From the NCBI RefSeq assembly GCF_000021945.1, contig NC_011831.1, positions 2,679,353 to 2,743,352 of the forward strand: a stretch of DNA of 64,000 nt, given 5' to 3'. A program made the position numbers and the translations under genes. This DNA comes from Chloroflexus aggregans DSM 9485 (GTDB taxonomy: Bacteria > Chloroflexota > Chloroflexia > Chloroflexales > Chloroflexaceae). A model generated the notes under the pieces. The model did not search any database and was not told the DNA's origin. It saw nothing but the letters and a program-made list of their open reading frames with translations. This document shows, one piece after another, positions 8,707 to 17,226 of this stretch; position 1 is the first letter of the stretch; every line of letters starts with the position of its first letter.

Positions 8707-9627
8707 ATGACCATGCAGAAGTCCCGTCAAGAGCGCCATCCGAACACATTACGGCGTGAACATCGCGAGTGGTTGCTCTTTGCACTCTTTATCGGCCCGA
8801 ATCTCCTACTTTTTGCTGTCTTTACGTATTGGCCGCTGATATACAACGTCTACCTTAGTCTGGTGCGCTGGGATTTTTTGCGCCCGACGATGACGTTCGT
8901 AGGTCTACAAAACTACATCACGGCATTTGGTGATCCTCGCTTTTGGAACATTATCTGGCAAACGGCCACGTTTACCGTGTGGTCGGTCGGTTTAACGTTG
9001 ATCTTGGGGTTGTTGTTGGCCTTGTTGCTCAACCAACCGCTCCGTTTCCGCAACACCGCCCGGGCGATTGTTTTCTCGCCGGTAGTGATTTCAGGGGCGG
9101 TGGTGGCGGTTGTGTGGAGCTATATCTTCGATCCGCGCTACGGCCTCATCGACCAGTTGTTGGCTTTGATCGGTCTTGATTCACCCAATTGGTTGGCCGA
9201 TCCGTTTTGGGCTATGCCGGCGGTAATTATCGTGTATGTGTGGAAGAATATCGGTTATGCAGTGGTGATTTATCTCGCCGGCCTGCAAAATATTCCCCGC
9301 GAGTTGTACGATGCCGCTCGCGTTGATGGCGCCGGTGCGTGGGAACGGTTTTGGCATGTGACGCTCCCCGGCCTTTCGCCGGTGGCCTTCTTCCTTTCGG
9401 TCACGAGTATTCTCGCCTGCTTTCAATCCTTCGACATTATTCGCGTGCTGACCAACGGTGGTCCCGCCGATGCGACCACGACCCTGATTTTTCACCTCTA
9501 CGAGTTGGGTTTTGTCTCGTATGACGCCGGTAAAGCAGGTGTGGTGGCTGTGGTGTTGTTCTTAATCATGCTCGCGCTGACGATCGTGCAAATCCGGTAT
9601 ATCGAGCGGCAAGTGACGTATGGATGA
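8707..9627 (+). CDS. ABC sugar transporter permease (MalF/UgpA type)
   Basis: 306 aa from the ATG at 8707, preceded by TAAGGA ten bases upstream; a GTG at 8683 would add eight residues. Six hydrophobic segments are visible, beginning with LLFALFIGPNLLLFAVF. The EAA loop that contacts the ATPase is ELYDAARVDGAGAWERFWHVTLP. Forms a heterodimer with the next gene product in the inner membrane. Its stop overlaps the next start. No ATPase gene is nearby, so a shared ATPase encoded elsewhere is expected. Confidence 0.93.
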   Translation: MTMQKSRQERHPNTLRREHREWLLFALFIGPNLLLFAVFTYWPLIYNVYLSLVRWDFLRPTMTFVGLQNYITAFGDPRFWNIIWQTATFTVWSVGLTLILGLLLALLLNQPLRFRNTARAIVFSPVVISGAVVAVVWSYIFDPRYGLIDQLLALIGLDSPNWLADPFWAMPAVIIVYVWKNIGYAVVIYLAGLQNIPRELYDAARVDGAGAWERFWHVTLPGLSPVAFFLSVTSILACFQSFDIIRVLTNGGPADATTTLIFHLYELGFVSYDAGKAGVVAVVLFLIMLALTIVQIRYIERQVTYG

Positions 9628-10562
9628 TGGCCGGGGCCACGAATTTACGCGGGTGTAGGTGTAGGTCAGGTATGGCAGTGACGAATGATCTTGAACGTGT
9701 GATGACGCCGGTGGCTACGCGACGACGATCACAACCACTTTCGCTGCTGTTGTGGCGTATCGCCGGATATGGCGCGCTGGTTATAGCTGTGGTTACGATC
9801 GGTCTACCGGTCTACTGGACGGTGATGGCCGCGTTTAAAACGAGCCGTGAGATTTATTCGTTGCCGGTGACATGGTGGCCGGCTAATCCGACACTGAACA
9901 ATTTTCCGGCGGCGTGGGAGTCAGCGCCATTTGCTCGCTACTACCTCAATAGCTTTATTACGACCTTCTTTGGATCGGCTGCCGAGGTGATTTTGGCTAT
10001 CTTTTCGGCTTACGCTTTGGCATATCTGCGCTTCCCCCGCAAAGATTTGGTTTTTCTCTTGTTGTTGGCGGCATTGATGATACCGGTCGAAATCACGATT
10101 GTGCCGAATTATCTGACCGTGGCTCGCCTTGGTTGGATCAATACCTATCAAGGCATTATCGTGCCGGGTGCAGCAATTGCCTATGGTACCTTCTTGCTCC
10201 GGCAGGCGTTTTTGGCCGTGCCAAACGAGATTCTCGAAGCGGCGAAGGTTGATGGAGCCGGTCACTTCCGCATTCTGACCGGTATTGTTGTGCCAATCGC
10301 TCAGCCGGCAATTGTGACGATGGCGTTGTTGTCGGTGGTCAGTAAGTGGAACGATTTTCTCTGGCCGTTGATCGTCACCAATACCACCGATATGCGCACG
10401 TTGCCGATAGGTGTTTTCTGGCTGCGGAACAGTGAGGGTTTAGCCAATTGGGGCGTAGTAATGGCCGGTTCGTTGTTCCTGATCGTGCCGGTGTTGATCG
10501 GGTTCTTGCTGGCGCAGCGCGCCATTGTCGAGGGGATGACCGCCGGTGCGGTGAAAGGCTAG
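9624..10562 (+). CDS. ABC sugar transporter permease (MalG/UgpE type)
   Basis: 312 aa if started at the ATG overlapping the upstream stop (ATGA, 9624-9627); an ATG at 9672 is an alternative that would drop 16 unusual residues (GATNLRGCRCRSG). Six membrane segments, the first being GYGALVIAVVTIGLPVYWTV. The EAA loop EILEAAKVDGAGHFRILTGIV is intact. Pairs with the preceding permease. The final residues (AQRAIVEGMTAGAVKG) are typical of this carbohydrate-uptake subfamily. Confidence 0.93.
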   Translation: MMAGATNLRGCRCRSGMAVTNDLERVMTPVATRRRSQPLSLLLWRIAGYGALVIAVVTIGLPVYWTVMAAFKTSREIYSLPVTWWPANPTLNNFPAAWESAPFARYYLNSFITTFFGSAAEVILAIFSAYALAYLRFPRKDLVFLLLLAALMIPVEITIVPNYLTVARLGWINTYQGIIVPGAAIAYGTFLLRQAFLAVPNEILEAAKVDGAGHFRILTGIVVPIAQPAIVTMALLSVVSKWNDFLWPLIVTNTTDMRTLPIGVFWLRNSEGLANWGVVMAGSLFLIVPVLIGFLLAQRAIVEGMTAGAVKG

Positions 10563-10640
10563 TCCTTCTTACTTGTGCATGCCGGCAAGGTAGCCGTATG
10601 CAATAGATGCCTTGGTGTATAACCGTACAGAGGAATGATC

Positions 10641-11993
10641 ATGAGTATGAAACGTACATTCACCCGGCGCGAGTTGTTGCGCCTGATGGTGGCCGGGAGC
10701 GGTGCGGCGGTATTGGCGGCGTGTGGTACGCAAGGCGGGCAGACGGGAACGCAGGCCACCCAAGCACCGGCTGTGGTCAGCCAGCCCGGATCGAAGGTCA
10801 AGATTACCTACTGGGGTTCGTTCAGTGGGAATCTGGGCGAAGCTGAGCAGGCGATGGTCAAGGCGTTTAACGAGGAGCAGGATGAGGTCGAGGTTGAGTA
10901 TCAGTTTCAAGGCAGTTACGAAGAGACGGCACAGAAGTTCACCGCTGCTTTGCAAGCTAATACCACGCCTGATGTCATCCTGCTCTCGGATGTCTGGTGG
11001 TTTGGCTTTTATCTGGCCGGTGCGATTACAGCACTCGATGACCTCGCCAGGCAGGTGAATCTCGATTTCAATGATTACGAACCGGTGTTGCTCAATGAAG
11101 GTGTGCGCAAAGGTGTCCATTACTGGATCCCATTTGCGCGCAGCACACCGCTCTTCTACTACAACAAAGACATTTGGGCCGAGGCGGGTCTGCCCGATCG
11201 CGCCCCAGAGACGTGGGCCGAGTTTAGCGAGTGGGCGCCGAAGTTGGTCAAGAGCGATGGCAGCCGGTCCGCGTTTGGTCACCCTAACGGTGCGAGCTAC
11301 ATTGCGTGGCTCTTCCAGGGGGTGGTGTGGCAGTTTGGCGGTCAGTACTCGCAACCTGACTTCACCATGACGATGACCGATCCGAATACGTTGCGCGCGG
11401 CTCAGTTCTACCAGGATACGGTGGTCAAAAATAAGTGGGCTATCTTGTCGCCCAACCTTAATCAAGATTTCATCGGTGGGGCGATTGCCTCGATGATGGC
11501 CTCAACCGGTTCATTAGCCGGGATTCAGGCTAACGCTACCTTCCCGGTGGGAGTCGGCTTCTTGCCGCGAGAGACCAACTTTGGTTGCCCGACCGGTGGC
11601 GCCGGTTTGGCGATTGTCAGCCGTGCTCCTGCCGAGAAGCAACTGGCGGCGATGAAGTATATCGCGTTTGCGACCAACCCTACCAGCGCCGGTGTGTGGT
11701 CGCGGAGCACGGGATATATGCCGGTACGGATTAGCACCAAGCAGACGCCGGAGATGATCGAGTTCTTCAAACAAAACCCCAACTTCAAGACGGCGGTTGA
11801 TCAATTGCCTAAGACTCGTGCGCAAGATGCGGCACGTGTGTTTGTGCGCAACGGTGACCAAATTATCGGTAAGGGACTCGAGCGGATCATCGTCAACGGT
11901 GAAGCACCGAGTGCTGTGTTTGCCGAGGTTAATAACGAGCTGACCGAGGGCGCCAAGCCGATCCTGGAGGATCTCAAAGCACGCGAAGGCTGA
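10641..11993 (+). CDS. ABC sugar-binding lipoprotein (UgpB/MalE-like)
   Basis: 450 aa from the ATG at 10641 (AGAGGA six bases upstream; ATG at 10635 is in frame but too close to it). The signal contains TRRELLRLMVAG and the lipobox VLAACG, which looks like a Tat-type lipoprotein signal. The mature protein begins after a Thr/Gln-rich linker with VKITYWGSFSGNLGEAEQ, the family-1 binding-protein start, and carries the family signature around TTPDVILLSDVWWFGFYLAG. Resembles glycerol-3-phosphate and maltose binders; the true ligand cannot be read from sequence. Last gene of the importer operon. Confidence 0.92.
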   Translation: MSMKRTFTRRELLRLMVAGSGAAVLAACGTQGGQTGTQATQAPAVVSQPGSKVKITYWGSFSGNLGEAEQAMVKAFNEEQDEVEVEYQFQGSYEETAQKFTAALQANTTPDVILLSDVWWFGFYLAGAITALDDLARQVNLDFNDYEPVLLNEGVRKGVHYWIPFARSTPLFYYNKDIWAEAGLPDRAPETWAEFSEWAPKLVKSDGSRSAFGHPNGASYIAWLFQGVVWQFGGQYSQPDFTMTMTDPNTLRAAQFYQDTVVKNKWAILSPNLNQDFIGGAIASMMASTGSLAGIQANATFPVGVGFLPRETNFGCPTGGAGLAIVSRAPAEKQLAAMKYIAFATNPTSAGVWSRSTGYMPVRISTKQTPEMIEFFKQNPNFKTAVDQLPKTRAQDAARVFVRNGDQIIGKGLERIIVNGEAPSAVFAEVNNELTEGAKPILEDLKAREG

Positions 11994-12094
11994 TCGCGCG
12001 GAAACATAGCAGGTACATCGGCGTATGTGGGGTGCATGAGCAAGCCCCTCCTGCGTCGGTGTACCGCTATTTGATACCAGGATAGCCGATCGCC

Positions 12095-12859
12095 ATGCTG
12101 ACCATCGTCAACCCCAAAATAGCAGGCTTTACCCCGCGCTGGGCTACGTTTCGTGGTCTTACTATTCTCTTCGACAATATCGGCCTCCGTCGAGATGGGC
12201 CATGGTTACGGCTCGATTGCGCACTCGATGCCATTCCCGAATATACGCTTTACCGTGGTTTGCGTAAGGCGATGTGTGTGCTCGATACCGATCTCCTCTT
12301 GCGTCGGTATCTGTTTTGTGCGCTGCCACCGTCTACCTATCACGTTACCCTATGGGATGGGCCAAGCGATGGTAATTCCGATCAGGCCCTACCCCACATC
12401 CGGCCACGACTTGATGATCTGCTGATCGATGTGCCCGGTGCGCTGCTCCACGGCCATTTTATCAGCGGTACTGTGGCCGGCTCACCGCTCATTCGGCGTA
12501 AAGGCTGGCGGGTTGGGTTTACGGTCAGTCAGTTGGCGATTGTACATCGGTCGGCACTGGTCGCCTTGTTATCCCCTACCGCTGAGACGCGCAACACCTT
12601 TGCGATGTTGGTCGAACTACGTAGTTCGTGGAATGCTACGTTTCGTCAACGTTTTGGTATCGCAGCGTATGAACCTTACGCTCCTCACGTAACGCTTGGC
12701 TACTTTGCCGATCCGGCGCTCGCTGATGAGGCGCAAGCCGAGGTACCGTACTGGGAGGAAGTTGTTCTACAACAGACTGCCGGTACGCAGATTACGTTCG
12801 TCAGTGCCAGTTTGTACGGTTTGCTTGACATGGTAACGTTCTTTCGCACCGTGCGTTAG
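12095..12859 (+). CDS. 2H-phosphoesterase-like protein (DUF1868-type)
   Basis: 254 aa. Two HxT motifs spaced by ~115 residues, His83-x-Thr85 in YHVTLWDG and His198-x-Thr200 in PHVTLGYFAD, are the hallmark of the 2H phosphoesterase superfamily, whose members hydrolyse or ligate cyclic nucleotide or RNA 2',3' phosphates. The N-terminal half has YRGLRKAMCVLD and is otherwise unknown. It lies ~100 bases after the sugar importer genes on the same strand; a functional link is not evident. Substrate unknown. Confidence 0.75.
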   Translation: MLTIVNPKIAGFTPRWATFRGLTILFDNIGLRRDGPWLRLDCALDAIPEYTLYRGLRKAMCVLDTDLLLRRYLFCALPPSTYHVTLWDGPSDGNSDQALPHIRPRLDDLLIDVPGALLHGHFISGTVAGSPLIRRKGWRVGFTVSQLAIVHRSALVALLSPTAETRNTFAMLVELRSSWNATFRQRFGIAAYEPYAPHVTLGYFADPALADEAQAEVPYWEEVVLQQTAGTQITFVSASLYGLLDMVTFFRTVR

Positions 12860-12937
12860 TTCTGCTATAACGTGTTCGCTAATGTTATACTACACGCATC
12901 GTAGAATAGGCTGCGATCATTAGAAGGGGTAAGAACA

Positions 12938-13171
12938 ATGAGCACAAGCAAAACGTTGGTCGATTTGATTCGGGAAAAAACGGGTGTCAGCGCGGAACAG
13001 GCCCAGCAGGCGATTGATGTGGTGATCGGATTTTTGAAAGAGAAGTTGCCGGAACCGATTGCCGGGCAAGTAGATCAGGTGTTGAAAGGCGATGTGAGTG
13101 CGCTGACCGAGCAGATCGATGCTGCGAAGGCGATGCTCGGTGGCCTATTTGGTGGTAAGAAGGATAATTAA
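12938..13171 (+). CDS. small helical protein, function unknown
   Basis: 77 aa, preceded by GAAGGGG about ten bases upstream of the ATG. Composition suggests three or four amphipathic helices (LVDLIREKTG, AQQAIDVVIGFLKEKL, VDQVLKGDV) and a Gly/Lys-rich tail ending LGGLFGGKKDN. No membrane segment or cysteine. The LPEPIAGQVDQVLKG block recalls DUF2267/DUF937-like helical proteins, but I would not assign it. Two strong hairpins follow. Confidence 0.75.
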   Translation: MSTSKTLVDLIREKTGVSAEQAQQAIDVVIGFLKEKLPEPIAGQVDQVLKGDVSALTEQIDAAKAMLGGLFGGKKDN

Positions 13172-13182
13172 TCCGGTCGGAG

Positions 13183-13265
13183 GTGGCACGGCACGCCCTG
13201 GTAGCGCACTCGTGCCACGTGTTGTTATATGTTAGGTGGGAGGACGCACGACATCGTGCGTCCTC
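13183..13265. terminator. two perfect hairpins between convergent genes
   Basis: GTGGCACG (13183-13190) pairs with CGTGCCAC (13211-13218), and GAGGACGCACG (13240-13250) pairs with CGTGCGTCCTC (13255-13265) across an ACAT loop. They sit between a plus-strand gene ending at 13171 and a minus-strand gene ending at 13297, as expected of a two-way terminator, though the T tracts are poor. Confidence 0.6.
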
Positions 13266-13296
13266 ACGTATCCTGGAGAGCGCGTGAGTCTGGTTT

Positions 13297-14802
13297 TTAC
13301 CGTGATGCCCACCACGCTGCGATATCGGTGAAGAACGGGTCATCGGGTTGCAACTGGGCGGCACGCTCCAGATCGGTACCGATGGCCGGGTCGGTTGGAT
13401 CGGCGAGAAAACGTCCCCAGGCCCAGATAACGTAAATCGCAGCCCGTTCGGGTGCGACACCGGCAGCTTTTTCAGCTTCGGTGCGCACATATTCACTTAA
13501 TGTCTCGACCCATCCTTCGGCGACGGTACCGACGATCAGTGGCGACTCGGCATTGAAGATCGCTTGCGGCGGGTACGCACGCATCTCGGCTACAGCGCCG
13601 TCGTAATCACCGGCGAACACCTTGTTGAGCAGCGGGTAAGCACTCTCAGCGATTGCGTTCATGTGCGCTGTATGCGTCATCTGGATCAGACGCTGATTCC
13701 ACCGCAGTGTGCCAGCTTGCGTGGTCGGATCGGCGGTACCGGCTTGTGCGACGGCTGCATTGATCGCCGCTAAGGCATCGGCCCATAGATCGGCTTGCGC
13801 TGAGGTGATCGCTTGCCGGTTGAGATCGGCGAATGGTTCGGTTTGCCCATCTGTCAGGTCACTAATCTGTAATGCGACCATGCGTTCATCTTGCCATCGG
13901 TAGACCTGATACGCCGGGTAGTAGACGCCGCATGCATAACAGAAGATGTACGGTTCGGAACGATTAAGGACAACCTCACGGACTCCATCGCCGTCGAGAT
14001 CCTCGGTATGACCAAAACCGGGGTAGGGCGAGAAGGCGGCCACTTCGGTTCGTAACTCAGTACCGTCGAAACTCAGGAGATGATAACTGCCACCGTGCGC
14101 ACCGATCCCACCTTCAATCTGCAACCAGATGCGCCCAGGGGCGATCTGCACTTGTTGTACACTCCCCACAAAATCTGGTCCATCGGTGAATGACTCTGTA
14201 CTCAGCGTAGTTCGTCCCCGTTCTTGCCAGCGACCATCGGTGTAGGTGTAAAGTGCTAGCGTATGCGGGACAAGCGGGTTAAGGTCGAAATTGCGCATAC
14301 CGGTACTGTAGACGATCCAGAGTTGACTGCCGTCGGTGGTTGGTACCGGTTGAGCAGCCAGGTCGTTGAAGGCATTTGCCGGTAGGTTAGCTCGGAAGAG
14401 TGCCAGTAGCTCGCCGATCGGTGCGGGGATGCCGGTCGGGTCAGGTCGTATCGTCGTCGAATCATACTGCTCACCGGGGCGACATTCACCACGGTAGAAT
14501 GCCCATTCTTCGCAGAGGCTGTTATCGGCAAAAAGGCAAACCCCGATTTGCCCACCATCACCAGTAGTCCGCATCTCAAGATAACCACCCTGCTCACTAC
14601 AATAGACCGAAGCCGGATTCGCGAGGCCGGTCATCGCGGTTGGCACCGGGGTTGCAGTGGGTGGTCGGGACGGAAGTGCTGTCGTGGTTGGTGCAATGGT
14701 TGTGGGTTGCGCTGAATTGGGAACAGGGACGCAGCCGGTGTTGAGACCTACCAAGACAATGGCAAAGACCAGCGTAAGCGTGCGATGTAGGCTGGCTATC
14801 AT
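13297..14802 (-). CDS. secreted lipoprotein with DUF333-type domain
   Basis: 501 aa. Signal sequence with lipobox LNTGC (Cys ~24), then a Thr/Pro-rich linker (~28-58). Residues ~62-107 (ANPASVYCSEQGG, GVCLFADNSLCEEWAFYRGEC) match the DUF333/haemolysin-like domain with its conserved cysteines. The middle carries a VCBS-like calcium loop (DLDGDGVREVV, ~265) and the C-terminal ~150 residues look helical and repeat-like (TPR-like spacing). Extracellular; function unknown. Stands 12 bases downstream of the next gene on the same strand. Confidence 0.75.
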   Translation of the reverse strand: MIASLHRTLTLVFAIVLVGLNTGCVPVPNSAQPTTIAPTTTALPSRPPTATPVPTAMTGLANPASVYCSEQGGYLEMRTTGDGGQIGVCLFADNSLCEEWAFYRGECRPGEQYDSTTIRPDPTGIPAPIGELLALFRANLPANAFNDLAAQPVPTTDGSQLWIVYSTGMRNFDLNPLVPHTLALYTYTDGRWQERGRTTLSTESFTDGPDFVGSVQQVQIAPGRIWLQIEGGIGAHGGSYHLLSFDGTELRTEVAAFSPYPGFGHTEDLDGDGVREVVLNRSEPYIFCYACGVYYPAYQVYRWQDERMVALQISDLTDGQTEPFADLNRQAITSAQADLWADALAAINAAVAQAGTADPTTQAGTLRWNQRLIQMTHTAHMNAIAESAYPLLNKVFAGDYDGAVAEMRAYPPQAIFNAESPLIVGTVAEGWVETLSEYVRTEAEKAAGVAPERAAIYVIWAWGRFLADPTDPAIGTDLERAAQLQPDDPFFTDIAAWWASR

Positions 14803-14814
14803 TGGATTTACCTT

Positions 14815-15402
14815 TTAATCGAAGTGGCGTCCCATTGCATAGAATTCGTCGTTTGGACGTAATGCACTCATATTCGCGAGCCGATTACTCATGGCGAAAA
14901 AGGCGGCAATCGCACCGATCTCCCAAATATCCTCTTGAGTGAATCCGTACTGGTAGAGAGGTTGCCAATCTTCTTCACCGATCCGTGCTGAATCGACGGC
15001 GACTTTCAATGCGTAATCGAGTATCGCCCGCTGGCGTGGAGTGATCTCGGCACGACGGTAGTTGGTGGCGATCTGTTCGGCGAGGCGGGGGTTCTTGCTG
15101 CGGATGCGCAGGATCGCACCGTGCGCAATCACGCAGTAGAGGCAATCATTAGCTGCCGACGTCGCTACGACAATCATTTCCTTTTCGGCTTTGGAGAGGT
15201 TCGAGGGTCGTTCCATTAGCGCATCGTGGTAAGCAAAGAAGGCACGAAACTCGTCGGGGCGGGCGGCTAGCGCCAGAAAGACGTTGGGAATGAAACCACT
15301 CTTTTCGGCGACTTTTTCAATGCGCTCGCGGATGTCCGGTGGCAGGTTATCGATCTGGTCGGGGTACGGAAAACGGCTGATGGGTCGGACAGAGTCGTTC
15401 AT
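14815..15402 (-). CDS. peroxidase-related / AhpD-like carboxymuconolactone decarboxylase family protein
   Basis: 195 aa from the ATG at 15402, which has GGTGAGGTG just upstream; the frame extends further 5' but the added residues are unlike the family. The AhpD redox motif is present as CLYCVIAHG (CxxC followed by His). The opening (RISRFPYPDQIDNLPPDIRERI) and C-terminal FFAMSNRLANM match the peroxidase-related subfamily. Such proteins reduce peroxides or act as oxidoreductases in the cytoplasm. Precedes the lipoprotein gene. Confidence 0.88.
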   Translation of the reverse strand: MNDSVRPISRFPYPDQIDNLPPDIRERIEKVAEKSGFIPNVFLALAARPDEFRAFFAYHDALMERPSNLSKAEKEMIVVATSAANDCLYCVIAHGAILRIRSKNPRLAEQIATNYRRAEITPRQRAILDYALKVAVDSARIGEEDWQPLYQYGFTQEDIWEIGAIAAFFAMSNRLANMSALRPNDEFYAMGRHFD

Positions 15403-15523
15403 ATACACCTCACCGATACACGTACTATTGAAAGTTGGGCGTGGCTGCTTATTATTCCGATCATTATACGCGAATTGATACACCGCTGTCATGCTCCGTT
15501 TTGCCGATAGTGGGCCGGTTGAC

Positions 15524-15850
15524 ATGATCGTCACATCGGCAGCCGGTAAGCCACCACCGACCGTGAACCCAACCGTCGAGGAGATGCTCTACGAACGTTG
15601 CAAACTGTGCTCGATCAACGAGTGAAGGCGGTGTTGGTGATCGAGCGTCCTATCTGAGTACAGTTGCCGCAGAGGTTATAGCCGAGCAGACGGCCGTATG
15701 CCAACATGCTCGCCAATTGCCGTTCGTTGCGTATCGGCTGGTGTTGGCGCCAAATAGACTTTTTGGTGATTGGGAATGGCAGTATGGTGAGAAGACTGCG
15801 GTCGCCGTCTACCAAGTCTACGGGATAAGGCCGGTAGCGCTGAATAATCC
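15524..15850 (+). pseudogene. possible decayed gene fragments
   Basis: Between the AhpD-like gene and the RNA methyltransferase, short protein-like stretches appear in different plus-strand frames: MIVTSAAGKPPPTVNPTVEE from 15524 up to a stop near 15625, and later VAYRLVLAPNRLFGDWEWQY running to the stop before 15860. They read like remnants of one shifted gene, but I cannot identify a parent. Alternatively this is non-coding sequence. TATAAT at 15853-15858 may be the -10 element of the next gene. Confidence 0.3.
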
Positions 15851-15901
15851 GCTATAATACCCCTGCGCCGGTGCCGGTCACGTATTGATAGTAGCAGGGG
15901 T

Positions 15902-17146
15902 ATGGAAGAACGAATCGAGCTTGACATCGAAGGCATTGCGCAGGGTGGCGATGGTGTGGGCCGGCTGGGCGAGTTGGTGGTCTTTGTTACCGGCGCTCTG
16001 CCCGGTGAACGGGTGCAGGCTACCATCTGTGAACGTCATGATCGGTTTCTCCGCGCAACGGTCAGCGAGATCATCCGTCCTTCACCGGACCGGGTAGCAC
16101 CCTTGATTACTCCCGGCGACCATGCTCCGTGGCAACATATTGCTTATCCGGCGCAGGTGCGATTGAAGGGCGAAATCGTCGTCGAGCAGATCCGCAAGTT
16201 TCTGCCCGGAGTTGAGGTGCCGATCCGACCGGTCATTGCGGCGCCACAGCCGTGGGGCTACCGTAACAGTGCCCGCTTACACGCCGATCACACAGCGCTC
16301 GGCTACCATGCTACCGGTACAAAGACGGTGGTCGATCTGGTGGATGATCCGTTACTCTTGCCGGCGTTACGGGAAGCCCTCGCCGGACTACGCCGCTTAC
16401 CGTTTGCCGGTCTGATCTCCGAAGTGACATTGCGGGCCAGTGCCGTATACGGCTACGCAGCAGCTCGCCTGTTACCAACGGTGACGGCGCATCGCAATGA
16501 AATAGCGCGGTTGGCGGCGGCATGGATGGCAACCACACCGGTATTGGCCGGTGTCACACTGGCTGACGAACCGCTCGTCGGGGCCGGTGCGATCTTCGAT
16601 GAGCTGGGTGAGATGGTCTTTCATCTGAGCTTAAGTAGCTTCTTTCAGGTCAACCATCCCCAAGCCGAGCGTATGCTCGAAATAGTACGGACCGCGCTGG
16701 CCCCGCATGGCGGTCGCTTACTCGATGCCTACAGCGGTGTGGGCAGTTTTGCGCTACCCCTGGCCGCAGGTTACGAGGATGTCGTTGCGGTCGAAGCGCA
16801 TCAGCCGGCGGTAGCCGATGGTGAGCAGAGTGCGTTCCTCAACAAGGTGTCGAACGTGCGATTCGTAGCCGGCGCAGCGGAACGGGTCATCGGCCACCTA
16901 TCCGGCCCCTTCCACGCCGTAATCCTCGACCCGCCCCGGCGTGGGTGTCATCCGGCTGTGCTCACCGCACTCATTAAGCACGCACCGCGTTGTATTGTGT
17001 ATGTTTCGTGTCACCCCGGCCTGATTGGGCGCGATCTGGCGCCACTCGTGGCTGCGGGGTATCATTGCATCCAAGTGCAGCCGATCGACCTCTTCCCGCA
17101 AACACCACACATTGAGACGGTGGTGGTGCTCGAACGTTCATCGTGA
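15902..17146 (+). CDS. TrmA/RlmD-family RNA m5U methyltransferase
   Basis: 414 aa. N-terminal TRAM-like RNA-binding domain (~1-60, DIEGIAQGGDGVGR), then the SAM-dependent methyltransferase: motif I LLDAYSGVGSFALPLA, catalytic-loop DPPRRGCHP, and the nucleophile Cys in YVSCHPGLIGRDL, with the terminal HIETVVVLE. Methylates uridine C5 in 23S rRNA or tRNA. The cysteines of the family's 4Fe-4S cluster are absent: the segment reads TPGDHAPWQHIAYPAQ where CPxxxxCGGC would be expected, so it belongs to the cluster-free group. Confidence 0.9.
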   Translation: MEERIELDIEGIAQGGDGVGRLGELVVFVTGALPGERVQATICERHDRFLRATVSEIIRPSPDRVAPLITPGDHAPWQHIAYPAQVRLKGEIVVEQIRKFLPGVEVPIRPVIAAPQPWGYRNSARLHADHTALGYHATGTKTVVDLVDDPLLLPALREALAGLRRLPFAGLISEVTLRASAVYGYAAARLLPTVTAHRNEIARLAAAWMATTPVLAGVTLADEPLVGAGAIFDELGEMVFHLSLSSFFQVNHPQAERMLEIVRTALAPHGGRLLDAYSGVGSFALPLAAGYEDVVAVEAHQPAVADGEQSAFLNKVSNVRFVAGAAERVIGHLSGPFHAVILDPPRRGCHPAVLTALIKHAPRCIVYVSCHPGLIGRDLAPLVAAGYHCIQVQPIDLFPQTPHIETVVVLERSS

Positions 17147-17226
17147 CCGTGGGGGATTGGTATTGAGTTATAGCTAATGTCTCTCCTCGATGTGTTGAGT
17201 TGATGTTAGTTGTTAGGAAATTTCAG

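Noticed and set aside
10569-11465. 298-codon minus-strand frame opposite the sugar-binding protein
   Set aside because: Antisense shadow of a clear lipoprotein gene with intact RBS and signal peptide.
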